Source: an uncultured Pseudomonadota bacterium (GTDB lineage Bacteria; Pseudomonadota; Gammaproteobacteria; Steroidobacterales; Steroidobacteraceae). Taken from it: a stretch of 64,000 nucleotides of DNA. The DNA lies in contig CAIKZZ010000037.1 in the NCBI GenBank assembly GCA_903832085.1, positions 1 through 64,000 of the forward strand, written 5' to 3'. How positions within the stretch are numbered: the first letter of the stretch is position 1; each line of letters starts with the position of its first letter. Under the pieces are notes generated by a model, which saw only the letters and a program-made list of their open reading frames with translations, was not told where the DNA came from and searched no databases. This document shows positions 46,503-54,850 of this stretch, in pieces. The position numbers and the translations under genes were made by a program.

Positions 46503-47033
46503 TTAACGTGACGCGCAGGCTTCCTCGACCTCGGCTTTTGCATTGACGCGCGCGGCATCAATTTCTGCATCCGAGAGGAATGTCTGAGTTTTATCCATGC
46601 CTTCGCGGTAGATGTGCCGAGAATGAATGTAACGGTCGTAGCGCTCTTTCGCGATCTGGCAATTATCTGCCTGCGCGGCCTGCACATCCTCTTCAACTTG
46701 GCGCTTGATCTCAGCGGAGGGCGCCTTGGCGCCGGCGGGGCGAGGCTGGTTTGTGCGTGCTGGCGCGCTTTGCATGCTCACTGGCGGCGCGCTTGCGGAG
46801 CTGCTGTCCATCAGGCCGACACCGTTGTGGCCACTCATGTTGGTTTCAACGGCTAGTAACTTGCCATCGCTCGGTGGTGGCTTGTCGGTGTAATGAATCG
46901 CCCCGTCTTTGTCAGACCACTTGTAAACAGACCCTTCGGCGTGTGCCGTTAGGCTGGCGCATAGCAGCAGAGCTGCGAGGCTGTACAGACCAAGCCAGTG
47001 TGCGGCGGTAACGTGATGACGTGTGTTTTTCAT
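46503..47033 (-). CDS. DUF4124 domain secreted protein
   Basis: 176 aa. Signal peptide (LGLYSLAALLLCASLTAHA), then DUF4124 (VYKWSDKDGAIHYTDKPPP), a Ser/Ala/Pro-rich linker, and a helical C-terminus (ARVNAKAEVEEACASR) with two Cys (DNCQIAKERYDRY, EEACAS). Periplasmic, function unknown. ATG 47033 has AAGGAG 6 bases upstream; the frame opens at TTG 47039. Confidence 0.88.
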   Translation of the reverse strand: MKNTRHHVTAAHWLGLYSLAALLLCASLTAHAEGSVYKWSDKDGAIHYTDKPPPSDGKLLAVETNMSGHNGVGLMDSSSASAPPVSMQSAPARTNQPRPAGAKAPSAEIKRQVEEDVQAAQADNCQIAKERYDRYIHSRHIYREGMDKTQTFLSDAEIDAARVNAKAEVEEACASR

Positions 47034-47135
47034 ACCCAACTCCTTCTCGTCTACCCAAGCTTAGGCAGATTCAGACGTAGAATCTAGTGTGCGCCGCCTC
47101 AATAGCCGACCAAGTGATGGCCGTCACAGTCTTAA

Positions 47136-47151
47136 CTACCACTTGTGGTAG
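47136..47151. repeat. Perfect palindrome between regulator and DUF4124 gene
   Basis: CTACCAC-TT-GTGGTAG, a 7-2-7 inverted repeat 103 bp upstream of the DUF4124 gene and 43 bp downstream of the FixJ-type regulator gene. The 7-2-7 form is that of NarL/FixJ family operators, so the neighbouring regulator is a candidate ligand. It could also be a weak hairpin. Confidence 0.4.
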
Positions 47152-47193
47152 GACCTGCGGCCACAGCCACGCAGACTGCGCTGCTTCGGCTCG

Positions 47194-47826
47194 TCAATCA
47201 AGCGTATTGCTGGACCAGCCGACTTGCGCGAGCTCCTGTAGCAACTGCGGCAATGTCTTGGCCGATAGTTTATCCATGATGCGCCGGCGATGTGCCTCTA
47301 CCGTCCGTTTGGTAATGCCCAGATTGGCTGCGATGACTGCGTAGTGAGTTCCTGCCACAATTTGGTGCAGTACCTGTGTCTCGCGCAGCGTGAGCTTGCT
47401 AAGACGCCCTGCCACGAGGGCTCTGGCATGGGTCTTGGCAAGCTGGGCCTGTGACAGACGGATGGCATGGTTGATGCTATCGAGCAGTGGCTGTTCTCTG
47501 GCAGGTTTAATTCCATAATTCACAGCGCCGCGTTTGATCAGGGACACGGCAGTATCAATATCGCCATGTGACACGCTGAAGATGACGGCCAAAGGCGAGT
47601 TTAGAGCGTGTAAGTGGGCGTAGAGCGCACCGCCGCTCATGCCTCGTAACGCGGTATCAAGGATCAAACAGCCAGCCGTGCGTGGATCAACGTGTTTTAA
47701 AAAGCTTTCTGCATCCGCGTGAGTTTCAACCTGATAGCCTAAGGGTTGTAGCAAGCGGCAATAGCTTTCCCGTGCAGAGGCGCTGCTATCCACTACATGC
47801 ACAGGTGTTGCTTGAGTCGTGATCAT
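47194..47826 (-). CDS. FixJ/NarL-type response regulator
   Basis: 210 aa. Receiver domain with acceptor Asp57 (LILDTAL), Ser84 and Lys107 (YGIKPARE); the usual acidic pair reads Asp13-Ser14 (VVDSSAS), so Mg binding may be weaker. LuxR-type HTH at the C-terminus (LTLRETQVLHQIVAG, ITKRTVEAHRRRIMDKL). No sensor kinase gene is adjacent, so it is an orphan. A 7-2-7 palindrome follows it. Confidence 0.88.
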   Translation of the reverse strand: MITTQATPVHVVDSSASARESYCRLLQPLGYQVETHADAESFLKHVDPRTAGCLILDTALRGMSGGALYAHLHALNSPLAVIFSVSHGDIDTAVSLIKRGAVNYGIKPAREQPLLDSINHAIRLSQAQLAKTHARALVAGRLSKLTLRETQVLHQIVAGTHYAVIAANLGITKRTVEAHRRRIMDKLSAKTLPQLLQELAQVGWSSNTLD

Positions 47827-47940
47827 TGCCTTTGTGCCAATCAGCGATAGCTGATACTGCGTTGAATTTAGCTAAGCCACATCAGCAATTACCCGATAGG
47901 TATTTGCACAAGACGTAAAGATGTTTCGCGCTAGACGGCC

Positions 47941-47967
47941 AAAAAAAAGGCAGACCGCAGCCTGCCT
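47941..47967 (-). terminator. Intrinsic terminator of the P-II gene
   Basis: Minus-strand reading: AGGCAG (47962-47967) pairs with CTGCCT (47948-47953), 8-base loop, then eight U (47941-47948). It is about 80 bp after the P-II stop. Confidence 0.75.
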
Positions 47968-48048
47968 CAAGGGGGTTCAAAGTCATACAAACTTTCGAAT
48001 CAGCAGTTTCCTTAAGAGCTATTTAATGGCGTCTAAACGCACGTGGCT

Positions 48049-48399
<351 letters not shown>

Positions 48400-48468
48400 T
48401 CAGCGCGACACCGCCGACCATGGGCTTGTAGGGTGCATGGCCCGCATTCCTGCCCGATACACAACACA

Positions 48469-48485
48469 TTGCAGTTTTCATGCCA
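48469..48485 (-). promoter_or_regulatory. Sigma54-type promoter of the P-II gene
   Basis: Minus strand TGGCATG-AAAA-CTGCAA: GG at -24 (48483-48484) and GC at -12 (48471-48472) with the required 10 bases between them. It matches TGGCAC-N5-TTGCA at most positions and lies ~70 bp before the gene. An upstream dyad near 48568-48590 might be an NtrC site but is imperfect. Confidence 0.75.
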
Positions 48486-48686
48486 AGCAGAAATACCTAT
48501 ATTAATCAAACTGTTATATATTTAGATCATCGCTAATAAGGATGTGGCTTGCTCCAATTGAGTGCGCGCACCCATCATGAATGGCGGCGCCTGGTCTTAT
48601 TTGGTGCGTAGGGGCGGGGCCTGTTGGGCATGCGCATTCCGCTACACTGCACAGGTGCTACTGTTTAATTTAAGAGTGAGACAGCC

Positions 48687-48944
48687 ATGACGAACGGTTT
48701 CGATCCACGTTTTTTTGATGAAATGGCCAAGCGTTTGGCTGATGTGATGCCGCCACAAATGACAGCGCTGAAAGACGGGATCGAAGCGAATTTTCGTAGC
48801 GTGCTACAAGCCGGGCTTGCCAAACTGGATTTAGTTTCGCGCCAGGAATTTGACGTGCAGGCTGCTGTTTTGGCGCGTACGCGCGAGAAGCTCGGCGCGC
48901 TGGATGCGCGCCTTGCAGATCTCGAAAAAGAACTGGGCCGTTAA
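48687..48944 (+). CDS. ubiK: Ubiquinone biosynthesis accessory factor UbiK
   Basis: 85-aa BMFP-domain (YqiC) protein. FDPRFFDEMAKRLADVMP at the start, EANFRSVLQAGLAKLDLVSRQEFD in the middle, and a C-terminal coiled coil (LDARLADLEKELG). It partners UbiJ in the aerobic ubiquinone complex. Single gene, divergent from the P-II gene, convergent with cytochrome c5. Confidence 0.95.
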   Translation: MTNGFDPRFFDEMAKRLADVMPPQMTALKDGIEANFRSVLQAGLAKLDLVSRQEFDVQAAVLARTREKLGALDARLADLEKELGR

Positions 48945-48977
48945 AACCGCGACAGCACTAGACGCCGTTGGTATGAC

Positions 48978-49502
48978 TTACTGACTGCTTTTGACCAGAT
49001 AATCGACAGTCTCTTTGATCAGTGCATCGGGTAGATCCGATCGCCCGCCTTTCATCGGCATGACGCCGGCTTTGCCTTGAAAGCCCTTCAGCGCATGTTC
49101 ATAGAGCGTGTTTTTACCTTGAGCGATGCGTACTGCCCATGCGGCGTGATCCCCCATTTTTGGGGCTCCGGCAATGCCGGCGCCATGGCATGCGCTACAC
49201 ACGGCTTTGTAGGTCGCTTCGCCATTAGCAGGAATCGGTAGCGCCGCCATGGCTGCCGTGGGCTCAGCTGACTTGGCGCTTACTGCTAGTGCACTGTTAT
49301 CTTTGCCAGCAACTGCAACCTGGCCCACTGGTGCGAGGCGCTCTGCAACATGCGCTTCGACCATGGAGTCTGTTTGGGCCCGATTATTTTCAAAAGGGAC
49401 TCCCACGGAACGCGCGAAAATGAATATCCCAATCGCAATAGCGATCAAGAGTCCGAGAACGATGCTGAACATATTGAAAAAGTGATCGTCGTTCTTGCTC
49501 AC
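48978..49502 (-). CDS. Membrane-anchored cytochrome c5-type protein
   Basis: 174 aa. Uncleaved N-terminal helix (MFSIVLGLLIAIAIGIFIFA), a ~60-residue linker, then a single c-type heme domain: CSACH, Met ligand in GVMPMKGG, and a C-terminal LIKETVDYLVK helix. Periplasmic electron carrier on the inner membrane, like cytochrome c5. Other c-type carrier here is c4 at 53.5 kb. Confidence 0.9.
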   Translation of the reverse strand: MSKNDDHFFNMFSIVLGLLIAIAIGIFIFARSVGVPFENNRAQTDSMVEAHVAERLAPVGQVAVAGKDNSALAVSAKSAEPTAAMAALPIPANGEATYKAVCSACHGAGIAGAPKMGDHAAWAVRIAQGKNTLYEHALKGFQGKAGVMPMKGGRSDLPDALIKETVDYLVKSSQ

Positions 49503-49616
49503 GAGTAGTTCCTAAGGCAGTTTTTGCAGGGTCCAAGTATAGCTGTTACTGGGTAGGGGCCGAAAGTGGTCAGTTGGACGCCTCTTCTTGACTACCTGTA
49601 GAATCAGCCCCGCAAA

Positions 49617-49693
<77 letters not shown>

Positions 49694-49996
49694 TTTTCAA
49701 CGCGATGGATCAGTAACCTGCCTGATGCGTGAGGCGCTTGCGGGCTAGGCTTGCCCGTGGGTTGGCGTTAGATAGCGCGTTTCAGTCCACTTAATTTAGC
49801 GTTGGGCTCCCTCTAAACGCAAATGGTTTGAATGTAATGGGAATGGTCCTTGCTAACTGTTATGAGTTAAACGATGCTACCGTAAATCTGCGGGTTGAAG
49901 ACGTGTGCAATGCGCGTAACTTGAGCCTGAGTTTCAATTTCACCAAAAACATAAGTTTGGTAGATTCAGTACTGTTAAGGATTGCTAGGCTTTTTT
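49694..49996. other. Spacer between two tRNA-Arg genes
   Basis: A 303-base gap with no gene. It has a short CGGGC..GCCCG stem at about 49740-49757 and a T-run (49991-49996) directly against the 5' end of the second tRNA. A 63-codon frame runs through it into the tRNA and is not credible as a gene. Confidence 0.6.
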
Positions 49997-50073
49997 GCGC
50001 CCGTAGCTCAGCTGGATAGAGTACTTGGCTTCGAACCAAGTGGTCGGAGGTTCGAATCCTTCCGGGCGCACCA
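49997..50073 (+). tRNA. tRNA-Arg (anticodon TCG)
   Basis: 77 nt with encoded CCA. Acceptor GCGCCCG/CGGGCGC; anticodon stem CTTGG/CCAAG, loop CTTCGAA giving TCG (reads CGA and probably other CGN). Its first 26 bases equal those of the upstream tRNA-Arg, pointing to duplication. Confidence 0.97.
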
Positions 50074-50090
50074 TTTCGCTAAGGACGTTT

Positions 50091-50546
50091 TTACACTTTC
50101 TCGTGTAACCAGATTTTTATCAGCGATTGGTGTGGGACATCGCATGCATTGGCTGTTGCTTTGATGGGTTTCAACAAGTGCTGCGGTAGGCGCAGCGATA
50201 TTGTTTGCATTAATGGCTTAAGTTTGGGAAATACGACGCGCTGCGCCTTACTCCACTCGATGTAGTCGCTCGAGTCGCGCACTTCCAACAACGCTCGCTC
50301 TTCCGCCTCGTTAGCAAATGTCGTATGTTGATATTCACTGGGCAAGTGTTCGCCGAACATCTCAATCTGGTGCATGTGCTCGTGAAGGATCGTGACGATG
50401 CCAACGCCGCCATCGTCAAGCAGCTTCCAGTAGATGTAGTGCTTTTCGTATCGGCAGACGTATCCGGTGACACCAAGTTCTGCAGGGATTTTCCGCCAAG
50501 GGATACGTCGCTCAGCGATTGCGTCAAACTGTTCGAAGAGCCCCAT
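50091..50546 (-). CDS. Toxin-antitoxin mosaic: ParE-like fragment fused to CopG/BrnA-type antitoxin
   Basis: 151-aa chimera. Residues 1-66 match only the C-terminal two-thirds of a ParE/RelE toxin (YEKHYIYWKLLDDGGVGIV, TILHEHMHQ); the toxin N-terminus is gone. Residues ~78-151 are a near-complete CopG-type antitoxin of the BrnA-like group (NEAEERALLEVRDSSDYIEW, ISLRLPQHLL, VPHQSLIKIWLHEKV), normally a separate gene. Upstream sits a parD scrap. Probably a decayed locus that left an in-frame fusion; whether it is expressed or acts as an antitoxin is unknown. Confidence 0.7.
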   Translation of the reverse strand: MGLFEQFDAIAERRIPWRKIPAELGVTGYVCRYEKHYIYWKLLDDGGVGIVTILHEHMHQIEMFGEHLPSEYQHTTFANEAEERALLEVRDSSDYIEWSKAQRVVFPKLKPLMQTISLRLPQHLLKPIKATANACDVPHQSLIKIWLHEKV

Positions 50547-50580
50547 TGACTCGCACGTTTAACGTCAACGGTTTGGACAT
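50524..50580 (-). pseudogene. ParD antitoxin N-terminal remnant
   Basis: 18 codons MSKPLTLNVRVNGALRTV then TGA. The first 15 residues match the start of ParD-type antitoxins that partner ParE; the rest of the gene is deleted. Retains a possible start with AGGGG upstream and overlaps the ParE-like fusion in another frame. Confidence 0.65.
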
Positions 50581-50607
50581 CATCTTAAGTCCCCTACAGG
50601 TGTCTTC

Positions 50608-50635
50608 ATTTTAGGAAATATTCTTCACAAAACAA
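50608..50635 (-). promoter_or_regulatory. Possible relic promoter of the parD locus
   Basis: Minus strand TTGTTT (50630-50635) and TAAAAT (50608-50613) with 16 bp between them, about 28 bp before the ParD-remnant ATG. Confidence 0.4.
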
Positions 50636-50736
50636 GTTAAAGGGACCGGTATTTGGCCTCTCCTGCAAAACCTGACATGATTTCGTGCTGGAATGTCGAC
50701 GTCCCCCTCAGTACTTGATGGCTTATTGGAGTGGTT

Positions 50737-51141
50737 ATGTCAGCACTACTGTCCGCGCGTCGTTTAATTAGTTCCGGATCGAGCTTTGAGGAGGACATCG
50801 GCTACTCCAGAGCAGTAGTGCAGGGCGACTGGATATTTGTATCGGGTACGACTGGCTATAACTACCAAAGCATGAGCCTGCCAGAGGGCTTGTTAGCTCA
50901 AGCAGAACAAGCTTTAGCGAATATTGAATCCGCTTTGCATTCGGCCGGCGGCAGGCTAAGTGACGTCGTGCGCGTGACTTATATTTTACCGAATGCTACT
51001 GAATTTGCCGAGTGCTGGCCGATACTTAAGAAGGCTTTTGGTGGGATCCGTCCAGCCGCGACGATGATCAGTGCCGGTCTTGCTGATCCTAAAATGAAAA
51101 TCGAGATTGAGGTAACCGCATTAACTACGAGCCGAACCTAG
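50737..51141 (+). CDS. RidA family protein
   Basis: 134-aa protein of the RidA/YjgF enamine-imine deaminase superfamily. Motifs: VVQGDWIFVSGTTGYNYQ, QALANIESALHSAGG, VVRVTYILPN and GGIRPAATMISAGLAD with the substrate Arg in RPA. ATG 50737 has GGAG 6 bases before. The Glu of archetypal RidA lies in the EIEVTAL segment. The variant subgroup (not archetypal RidA) may act on other imines. Confidence 0.85.
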   Translation: MSALLSARRLISSGSSFEEDIGYSRAVVQGDWIFVSGTTGYNYQSMSLPEGLLAQAEQALANIESALHSAGGRLSDVVRVTYILPNATEFAECWPILKKAFGGIRPAATMISAGLADPKMKIEIEVTALTTSRT

Positions 51142-51439
51142 TCGGTAATGCCTAGGCTCATTTCGGTGTCAGCGCATTTTTAAATACCGTGGCATCTGTA
51201 GACCCTCTGTGATAGATCGTGGAGATACGGTTGAAGTTGAGCAAAGCGGTAGTTGCCGTTCTTGAAACCATCGCGGCGGCTGACAGCGTGTGAGTACTAC
51301 AAAGCCATGGGGATTTGGGTGCGCCGCAAGTCTCGCGTTTCCAGAAATGCATGGTATGCCGTTACGTTAGAAAATTCACTTAGCTGAGGAAGCGGTCGCG
51401 GAACTCAGTGGGTGAGAGGATAGGAAATGTGTCAGCTGC
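51142..51439. other. Gene-free stretch beside ridA
   Basis: No recognisable gene. A 64-codon minus-strand frame (51158-51352) shows no family I know. Likely decaying sequence linked with the modE remnant. Confidence 0.5.
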
Positions 51440-51641
51440 TCAGGGGCACTACGGGTTGCTTGAGTGCCTCGTTAAGATTGCTGAGCAATCACTACGCGCG
51501 GCGATAGCTCATGCCAAGATCTCGGGCAGCTTGGCTTAAGGAACCGGTGAGTGCCATTGCCTCGGCCAAGGCAATCTCGCCAGGGCCAAAGGCGCACACG
51601 CCGCTGAGCTAATTTCGGATCCGGACCGAAACGGTGCCCAT
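51440..51641 (-). pseudogene. modE: ModE-like molybdate regulator, decayed
   Basis: From ATG 51641 the frame reads MGTVSVRIRN, TAG, ...FGPGEIALAEAMALTGS, LSQAARDLGMSYRRA, TAG, TGA, LLSNLNEALKQPVV. This is the ModE/LysR-type DNA-binding domain (GPGKIALLEAIDETGSI-type, AARALGMSYRRAW), with the Trp after RRA replaced by TAG (TGG to TAG) and other stops at 51609-51611 and 51489-51491. No effector domain follows. It stands divergent to modA, where modE is usually found. Confidence 0.82.
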
Positions 51642-51753
51642 GATTTCTTCCCGTGCCGGGATCTTAGCGTCTTCCGCGGCGAGGCGCATGCGCTACGGCG
51701 GTAACTCCATTGCGATATAGTCTAACCAACATAACGGTAGACGGAATGTGACC

Positions 51754-52524
51754 ATGGGTCAGTGGAATCGCCTAAAAATTGTCCTTATTGGCTTCGTATT
51801 CGCCAGCGCATCCGTCGCGGTCACGCCTAAGCCGGTGATCGTGACCGTTTTTGCGGCGGCATCACTGACAGAGGCCGTTGGGCAACTGGCGGCGGCTTAT
51901 GAAAAAGACAGTGGCATCGCTATTAAGACATCATTTGCATCGAGCGGCATGCTGGCACGCCAGATTGAAGCTGGCGCACCGGCAGATATTTTTATTTCAG
52001 CAGACATGGCGTGGATGGATGAACTTGAGAAACACAAACGGCTCGTCAGTGGTAGTCGTCGGCCACTGCTCTTGAATCGACTGGTATTGGTAGCACCAGC
52101 TGACAGTGCGATCAAGCTAAAGCTTGAACCGCATGTTCGAATCGTCTCGGCATTAAATGGCGGGCGCCTTGCACTTGCCGAGCCCGACACCGTTCCTGCC
52201 GGTCGCTACGCGCGTGTTGCGTTTACATCGTTGGAAGTATGGAAAGATCTTGAGCCAAACATCCTTCGTGCCGAGGATGTGCGCGCGGCGCTTGCTTGGG
52301 TCGCTCGAGGAGAAGCTCCGCTTGGGGTTGTTTACGCGACCGATGCAAAAGTCGAGCCGCGGGTGCGGGTCGTTGATATGTTTCCGGTCTCGAGCTACCC
52401 ACCAATCATTTATCCAATTGCGCAGGTTATAGGCGCATCGCGCTCAGCGGCTGGTTTCGCAGCCTATCTTGAGTCAGCGGCGGCACGCACGGTGTTCACC
52501 AAATACGGGTTCGACATCCCATAA
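51754..52524 (+). CDS. modA: Molybdate ABC transporter substrate-binding protein
   Basis: 256 aa periplasmic anion-binding protein. Signal sequence (KIVLIGFVFASASVAVT), then VFAAASLTEAVGQLA (oxyanion Ser), SFASSGMLARQIEAGAPADIF, NRLVLVAP and LAEPDTVPAGRYAR. All match ModA. ATG 51754 or GTG 51748 start. No modB or modC is in the window, and modE beside it is dead, so this gene is an orphan of a molybdate system; it may serve another tungstate/molybdate permease elsewhere. Confidence 0.93.
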   Translation: MGQWNRLKIVLIGFVFASASVAVTPKPVIVTVFAAASLTEAVGQLAAAYEKDSGIAIKTSFASSGMLARQIEAGAPADIFISADMAWMDELEKHKRLVSGSRRPLLLNRLVLVAPADSAIKLKLEPHVRIVSALNGGRLALAEPDTVPAGRYARVAFTSLEVWKDLEPNILRAEDVRAALAWVARGEAPLGVVYATDAKVEPRVRVVDMFPVSSYPPIIYPIAQVIGASRSAAGFAAYLESAAARTVFTKYGFDIP

Positions 52525-52574
52525 GCGGCTGTGTCGTGCCGACTATGCATGCGCGGTGCCAAACCGTGGTTTGG

Positions 52575-53480
52575 TTAGTGCTTGTGCTCGGATGCGGCTA
52601 AATCGTTGATCAGTTGAATGAGCTGCGGCTCACCGCCTGCTGAACCCACGTCGGCCGTGTACTTGCCATTGACGATAATGGCGGGCACTCCTGCAACTCT
52701 GTAGCGCTTTGTCAGGTCTTCGGCTCGATGCATCTTACTTTCCACCGAGAAAGACCGGTATGTCCGATCAAAATCAGCATCGGATATGCCATGCTCTTTT
52801 AGGAATGCGCGCTGGAGTTGCTCGGTTTTGACTGGATCCTGATCGACAAGATAATGGCCGTTGTCATGAATCTCGTGAAAAACGACCGCATGCAGTTCAT
52901 CTAACTTCCCAAGTGCTTCTAGCGTGTAGAAAAGGCGCGCATGGCCCTGATGAACCGGGCTACCCCACATCACAGGGATGCGCACGAATTCCACATAGGC
53001 GGGCTTGTGTTTGCGCCACTCTTCGAGTGTTGGATCAAAATGAAAGCAGTGACCACAGGCGTACCAAAAGACCTCGACTACTTCGACCTTGTCGACAGCA
53101 GCCGCAGTCGGTTGGGCGGCGGCGAGAGTTGTGTAGTTTTTCCCTTCAATCCAGTGTGAGGGAATGGGCGTGCTGACCGCTGGAGCATTGGCGGCCACTG
53201 CCGCTGCAATAGGCGAAAGCCCCGACGGCAAGCTATCAATGCTTTCATCAGCGTCGCTTTCATCAGCAAGCCCGACGGCGCGTTCATTGCTGGTTAAGCG
53301 ATTCGCGCCAGCATTTAAGCTAACCGCCGTTGATGACTCGGCATGACGCGCTATTTTGCTCGCTGTATTACTAGCGTGATGGCCGCAGGCAGCTAGCGCT
53401 AGTAGCAATGCGACTGCCAAGGCCCCCCGCACTGCGTACACGGGATGTGATGGGCGTTGCTTGTTCATGAAGGTGGTCAT
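52575..53480 (-). CDS. dsbA: DsbA-like thiol:disulfide oxidoreductase, lipoprotein form
   Basis: About 301 aa. N-terminal signal with lipobox (ALLLALAACGHH), a ~90-residue low-complexity linker rich in Ser/Ala, then the DsbA fold: active site FWYACGHCFHFDP and cis-Pro in VAGVPAIIVNGKY. A lipidated membrane anchor differs from soluble E. coli DsbA. GTG 53492 follows the cytochrome c4 stop directly; ATG 53480 and 53468 are the other starts. Likely an operon with cytochrome c4, as in Pseudomonas. Confidence 0.9.
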   Translation of the reverse strand: MTTFMNKQRPSHPVYAVRGALAVALLLALAACGHHASNTASKIARHAESSTAVSLNAGANRLTSNERAVGLADESDADESIDSLPSGLSPIAAAVAANAPAVSTPIPSHWIEGKNYTTLAAAQPTAAAVDKVEVVEVFWYACGHCFHFDPTLEEWRKHKPAYVEFVRIPVMWGSPVHQGHARLFYTLEALGKLDELHAVVFHEIHDNGHYLVDQDPVKTEQLQRAFLKEHGISDADFDRTYRSFSVESKMHRAEDLTKRYRVAGVPAIIVNGKYTADVGSAGGEPQLIQLINDLAASEHKH

Positions 53481-53492
53481 CGTTATCTGCAC

Positions 53493-54149
53493 TCAGCGGA
53501 GGCCTTGCAAATACGCGGCCAAGGCCTTCATGTCCGCATCCGACAGACGTAGAGCAATCGTCTGCATGATCTGTGCATTGGCTGGTGGCTGTTGCCCGTT
53601 TGCAGCAACATACCGAGCGTTGGCAGCATAATTTTTCAGCTGGTTGACCACGTAACCTGACTGCTGAGAACGAATCTGCGGCCAATGTGCGGGACCATTG
53701 CCGCGACCGTTAGGGCCGTGGCAACCAAGGCAGCCGGGAATACTGCGTGTTGTGTCTCCGCCGCGGTACAGTTTTTCACCTGCCTGCCAAAGATCAGCAT
53801 TTGCCTCAAGGCCCGCGGGGGTTTGTTGCTCAAAGTACGCACCTAAATCCGCCATGTCCTCGTTGCTTAACGCCATCGCCATCGGCGCCATGACTGGAGC
53901 TACCCGCACGCCTGCTTTGAGTAAAGCGAGCTGCTCACTGATATAGCCGTGGTGCTGGCCTGCGAGGCTAGGCCACTCTGGATTGACGCTATTGCCCGTC
54001 GCACCATGGCACGCGCCGCAGACGGCCGCTTTGGTGGCGCCCGCAGCGGCGTCTCCCTTTGCTGGCGGTTCGGCTGCGATAGCAGTGGCGAATAAACTGA
54101 AACTGGCAAGTGAGGCGCTCAATGTGAGCGCGACGATTCGACTCTTCAT
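53493..54149 (-). CDS. Diheme cytochrome c4
   Basis: 218 aa periplasmic. Signal peptide (LTLSASLASFSLFATAIAA), two heme motifs CGACH and CLGCH, each with a downstream Met (MAPMAM and IMQTIAL). Two-domain class I cytochrome, feeding electrons towards terminal oxidases. ATG 54149 is the best start. Followed by dsbA; engB is divergent. Confidence 0.9.
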   Translation of the reverse strand: MKSRIVALTLSASLASFSLFATAIAAEPPAKGDAAAGATKAAVCGACHGATGNSVNPEWPSLAGQHHGYISEQLALLKAGVRVAPVMAPMAMALSNEDMADLGAYFEQQTPAGLEANADLWQAGEKLYRGGDTTRSIPGCLGCHGPNGRGNGPAHWPQIRSQQSGYVVNQLKNYAANARYVAANGQQPPANAQIMQTIALRLSDADMKALAAYLQGLR

Positions 54150-54229
54150 ATATGTGGCTAAGCTCCGTTGATGACCGTGTGGGCCTGTTAGACTCAAACT
54201 TCCGCACACGCCTCATAAGATTCTACACG

Positions 54230-54850
54230 ATGTCGGCTTTCCCCCACGCCAAGTACCTGCAAGGTGCCCATGAGGTCACCCAATTCGTCCCGGACACTGG
54301 GGTGGAGGTCGCTTTTGCTGGGCGGTCCAATAGCGGTAAGTCGAGCGCGATCAATGCCCTGACCCAGCGCCATGGACTGGCTAAGACCTCAAAAACACCT
54401 GGTCAGACGCAGTTGATCAACTTTTTTGAGCTTGAGCCCGAGCGGCGGCTGGTCGACCTGCCCGGCTATGGCTTTGCCAAGGTACCGCGGCCGCTACGTG
54501 AGCACTGGAAGCGACTCCTAGAGGGGTATTTTCAGTCGCGGGAGTCGTTGACGGCCTTGTTTGTGGTCATGGACGCGCGCCGGCCGTTAGGGGAGCAGGA
54601 CTGGCAAATGATTCGTTACGCCGCTAGCCGGGGCAGACGGGTTCATTTGTTGCTGACCAAAGCGGATAAATTGAGCCGTAACGAGGCGGTGGTGACATTG
54701 GCGCGAGTTCGGCGCGAGGCGCTTGGGGTGGCCACGGCGCAGTTATTTTCTGCGACTGCTAAGACAGGGGTGGATGAGGCCAGACGCGAACTACGGGCGT
54801 CGATGATAAAAAAACCCGGCGGTGAGAAATTCACCGCCGGGTCAGACTAA
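54230..54850 (+). CDS. engB: GTPase EngB (YsxC/YihA)
   Basis: 206-aa ribosome-biogenesis GTPase. G1 FAGRSNSGKSSAINALT, G2 region KTPGQTQLINF, G3 VDLPGYGFA, G4 LLTKADK, G5 FSATAKTG. Start ATG 54230 (MSAFPHAKYLQGA); upstream frame is spurious. The last ~12 codons coincide, on the other strand, with the hairpin that terminates polA-side transcription. Confidence 0.95.
   Translation: MSAFPHAKYLQGAHEVTQFVPDTGVEVAFAGRSNSGKSSAINALTQRHGLAKTSKTPGQTQLINFFELEPERRLVDLPGYGFAKVPRPLREHWKRLLEGYFQSRESLTALFVVMDARRPLGEQDWQMIRYAASRGRRVHLLLTKADKLSRNEAVVTLARVRREALGVATAQLFSATAKTGVDEARRELRASMIKKPGGEKFTAGSD
54808..54842 (-). terminator. Intrinsic terminator inside the engB 3' end
   Basis: ACCCGGCGGTGA (54814-54825) and TCACCGCCGGGT (54831-54842), 12 bp perfect, 5-base loop, followed on the minus strand by U7 (54808-54814). 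It overlaps the last engB codons in antisense and ends minus-strand transcripts (sRNA, polA). Confidence 0.9.

Noticed and set aside
48568-48590. NtrC site upstream of glnK
   Set aside because: The dyad is imperfect and does not match GCACCA-N-TGGTGC well.
49828-50019. Frame running into tRNA-Arg(TCG)
   Set aside because: Overlaps a certain tRNA and has no domain.
51158-51352. 64-codon minus-strand frame near ridA
   Set aside because: No recognisable domain; lies in decaying DNA next to the modE remnant.
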